From assembly GCA_910579675.1 (NCBI GenBank), contig CAJTUF010000004.1:1-64000 (forward strand): a DNA stretch of 64,000 bases, read 5' to 3'. Below, in pieces: positions 63,752 to 64,000 of the stretch. Both the position numbers and the translations under genes were made by a program. The stretch's first letter is position 1. Each line of letters starts with the position of its first letter. Origin of the DNA: an uncultured Muribaculaceae bacterium (GTDB taxonomy: Bacteria > Bacteroidota > Bacteroidia > Bacteroidales > Muribaculaceae). The notes beneath the pieces were generated by a model that saw only the letters and a program-made list of their open reading frames with translations, did no database searches and was not told the origin of the DNA.

Positions 63752-64000
63752 TTACTCCGATATATTATGGAATTTGTAGCGTAACCAGACAATACCGTGA
63801 GGCTTTTGCTCCACTGAGAGAAGCTCCAGAGCCTGACCCTCCGCCGGACGTTCTTCCGAGTGTCCGAGGTATTCAAAGATTGACGGTGCGGTGGTCAGCC
63901 CGTCTATTCCGGGATAGATCACAAGGCTCAATTCATTGATAAGGCCTTGTGCAAGCATAGCTCCGTCAATTATGCCTCCGCCTTGCAGGGATATGGTATT
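63752..64000 (-). CDS. dihydrofolate reductase/RibD-like family protein, 5' end outside window
   Basis: The minus-strand frame is open to the right edge, giving the last 82 residues of a larger protein. It contains ISLQGGGIIDGAMLAQGLINELSLVIYPGIDG, matching the GGG...LL..GL.DEL segment of the RibD_C/DHFR fold. It ends with LELLSVEQKPHGIVWLRYKF, the final beta-strands. Stand-alone members are of uncertain function. It is the most upstream visible gene of the oxidoreductase operon. The start and promoter lie beyond 64000. Confidence 0.8.
   Translation of the reverse strand, partial: NTISLQGGGIIDGAMLAQGLINELSLVIYPGIDGLTTAPSIFEYLGHSEERPAEGQALELLSVEQKPHGIVWLRYKFHNISE

Noticed and set aside
1..64000. 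CRISPR arrays, tRNA/rRNA genes, insertion sequences, integrases
   Set aside because: No regularly spaced repeats, tRNA cloverleaf ends, transposase or integrase motifs were recognised on either strand. This is by eye only; tRNAscan-type and repeat searches would be decisive.

Overview
The window reads as chromosome of a gut-type member of the Bacteroidales, most likely Muribaculaceae-like. This is inferred from gene content and signals, not from any 16S sequence. Most mapped promoters carry the Bacteroidota -7 box TAnnTTTG and genes lack Shine-Dalgarno sequences. Complex I is the 11-subunit type with a fused NuoCD. The F-ATPase has the order DCB-EFHAG with an exported-looking N-terminal extension on AtpB. 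There is a XusABC-type TonB receptor/DUF4374/PepSY cluster. The core DNA is GC-rich, while the left edge (about 1-3 kb) and a patch near 56.7-57.1 kb are clearly more AT-rich and look accessory.

Layout. 0-5.5 kb: accessory genes (AlbA_2 remnant, unknown WG-like protein, HU-family protein, two PH-domain membrane proteins, an A1S_2505-family protein) and an HxlR-controlled redox mini-operon. 5.6-9.6 kb: cobalamin late-pathway operon cobQ-cobD-cbiB behind a B12 riboswitch with an unusually long leader. 9.8-16.6 kb: a lipoprotein esterase, the xusCBA-like iron/siderophore operon and RND transporter debris. 16.8-23.3 kb: LytS/LytTR two-component pair, a PepSY-like secreted protein and a TolC/HlyD/MFS efflux operon. 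23.4-26.2 kb: MarC and ThiE-like genes, then a DcaP-type porin. 26.4-43.9 kb: one 17.5-kb co-directional block, nuoABCDH - atpDCBEFHAG - nuoIJKLMN. 44.0-46.6 kb: small membrane protein and NfnAB. 46.7-54.8 kb: mutL (minus), a DsbD-alpha-like protein, dsbD, mazG and topB. 54.9-57.1 kb: AlkD-like repair protein, Fic protein and an 81-aa orphan. 57.2-64.0 kb: a minus-strand oxidoreductase operon with three alcohol dehydrogenase-family proteins, an aldo/keto reductase, flavin proteins and a BASS-type transporter, running off the right edge.

How it fits together. The centre is an energy-conservation locus. A proton-pumping complex I without its NADH-input module is interleaved with the ATP synthase genes. 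Just downstream lies NfnAB, which exchanges electrons among NADH, ferredoxin and NADPH. The most noteworthy observations are the F-ATPase operon nested inside the complex I operon, the cobalamin riboswitch separated from cobQ by a terminator and apparent RND debris, an iron-ADH paralogue that has lost metal ligands, and NAD-type enzymes carrying export signals. No tRNA, rRNA, CRISPR array, insertion sequence or intact mobile element was recognised.
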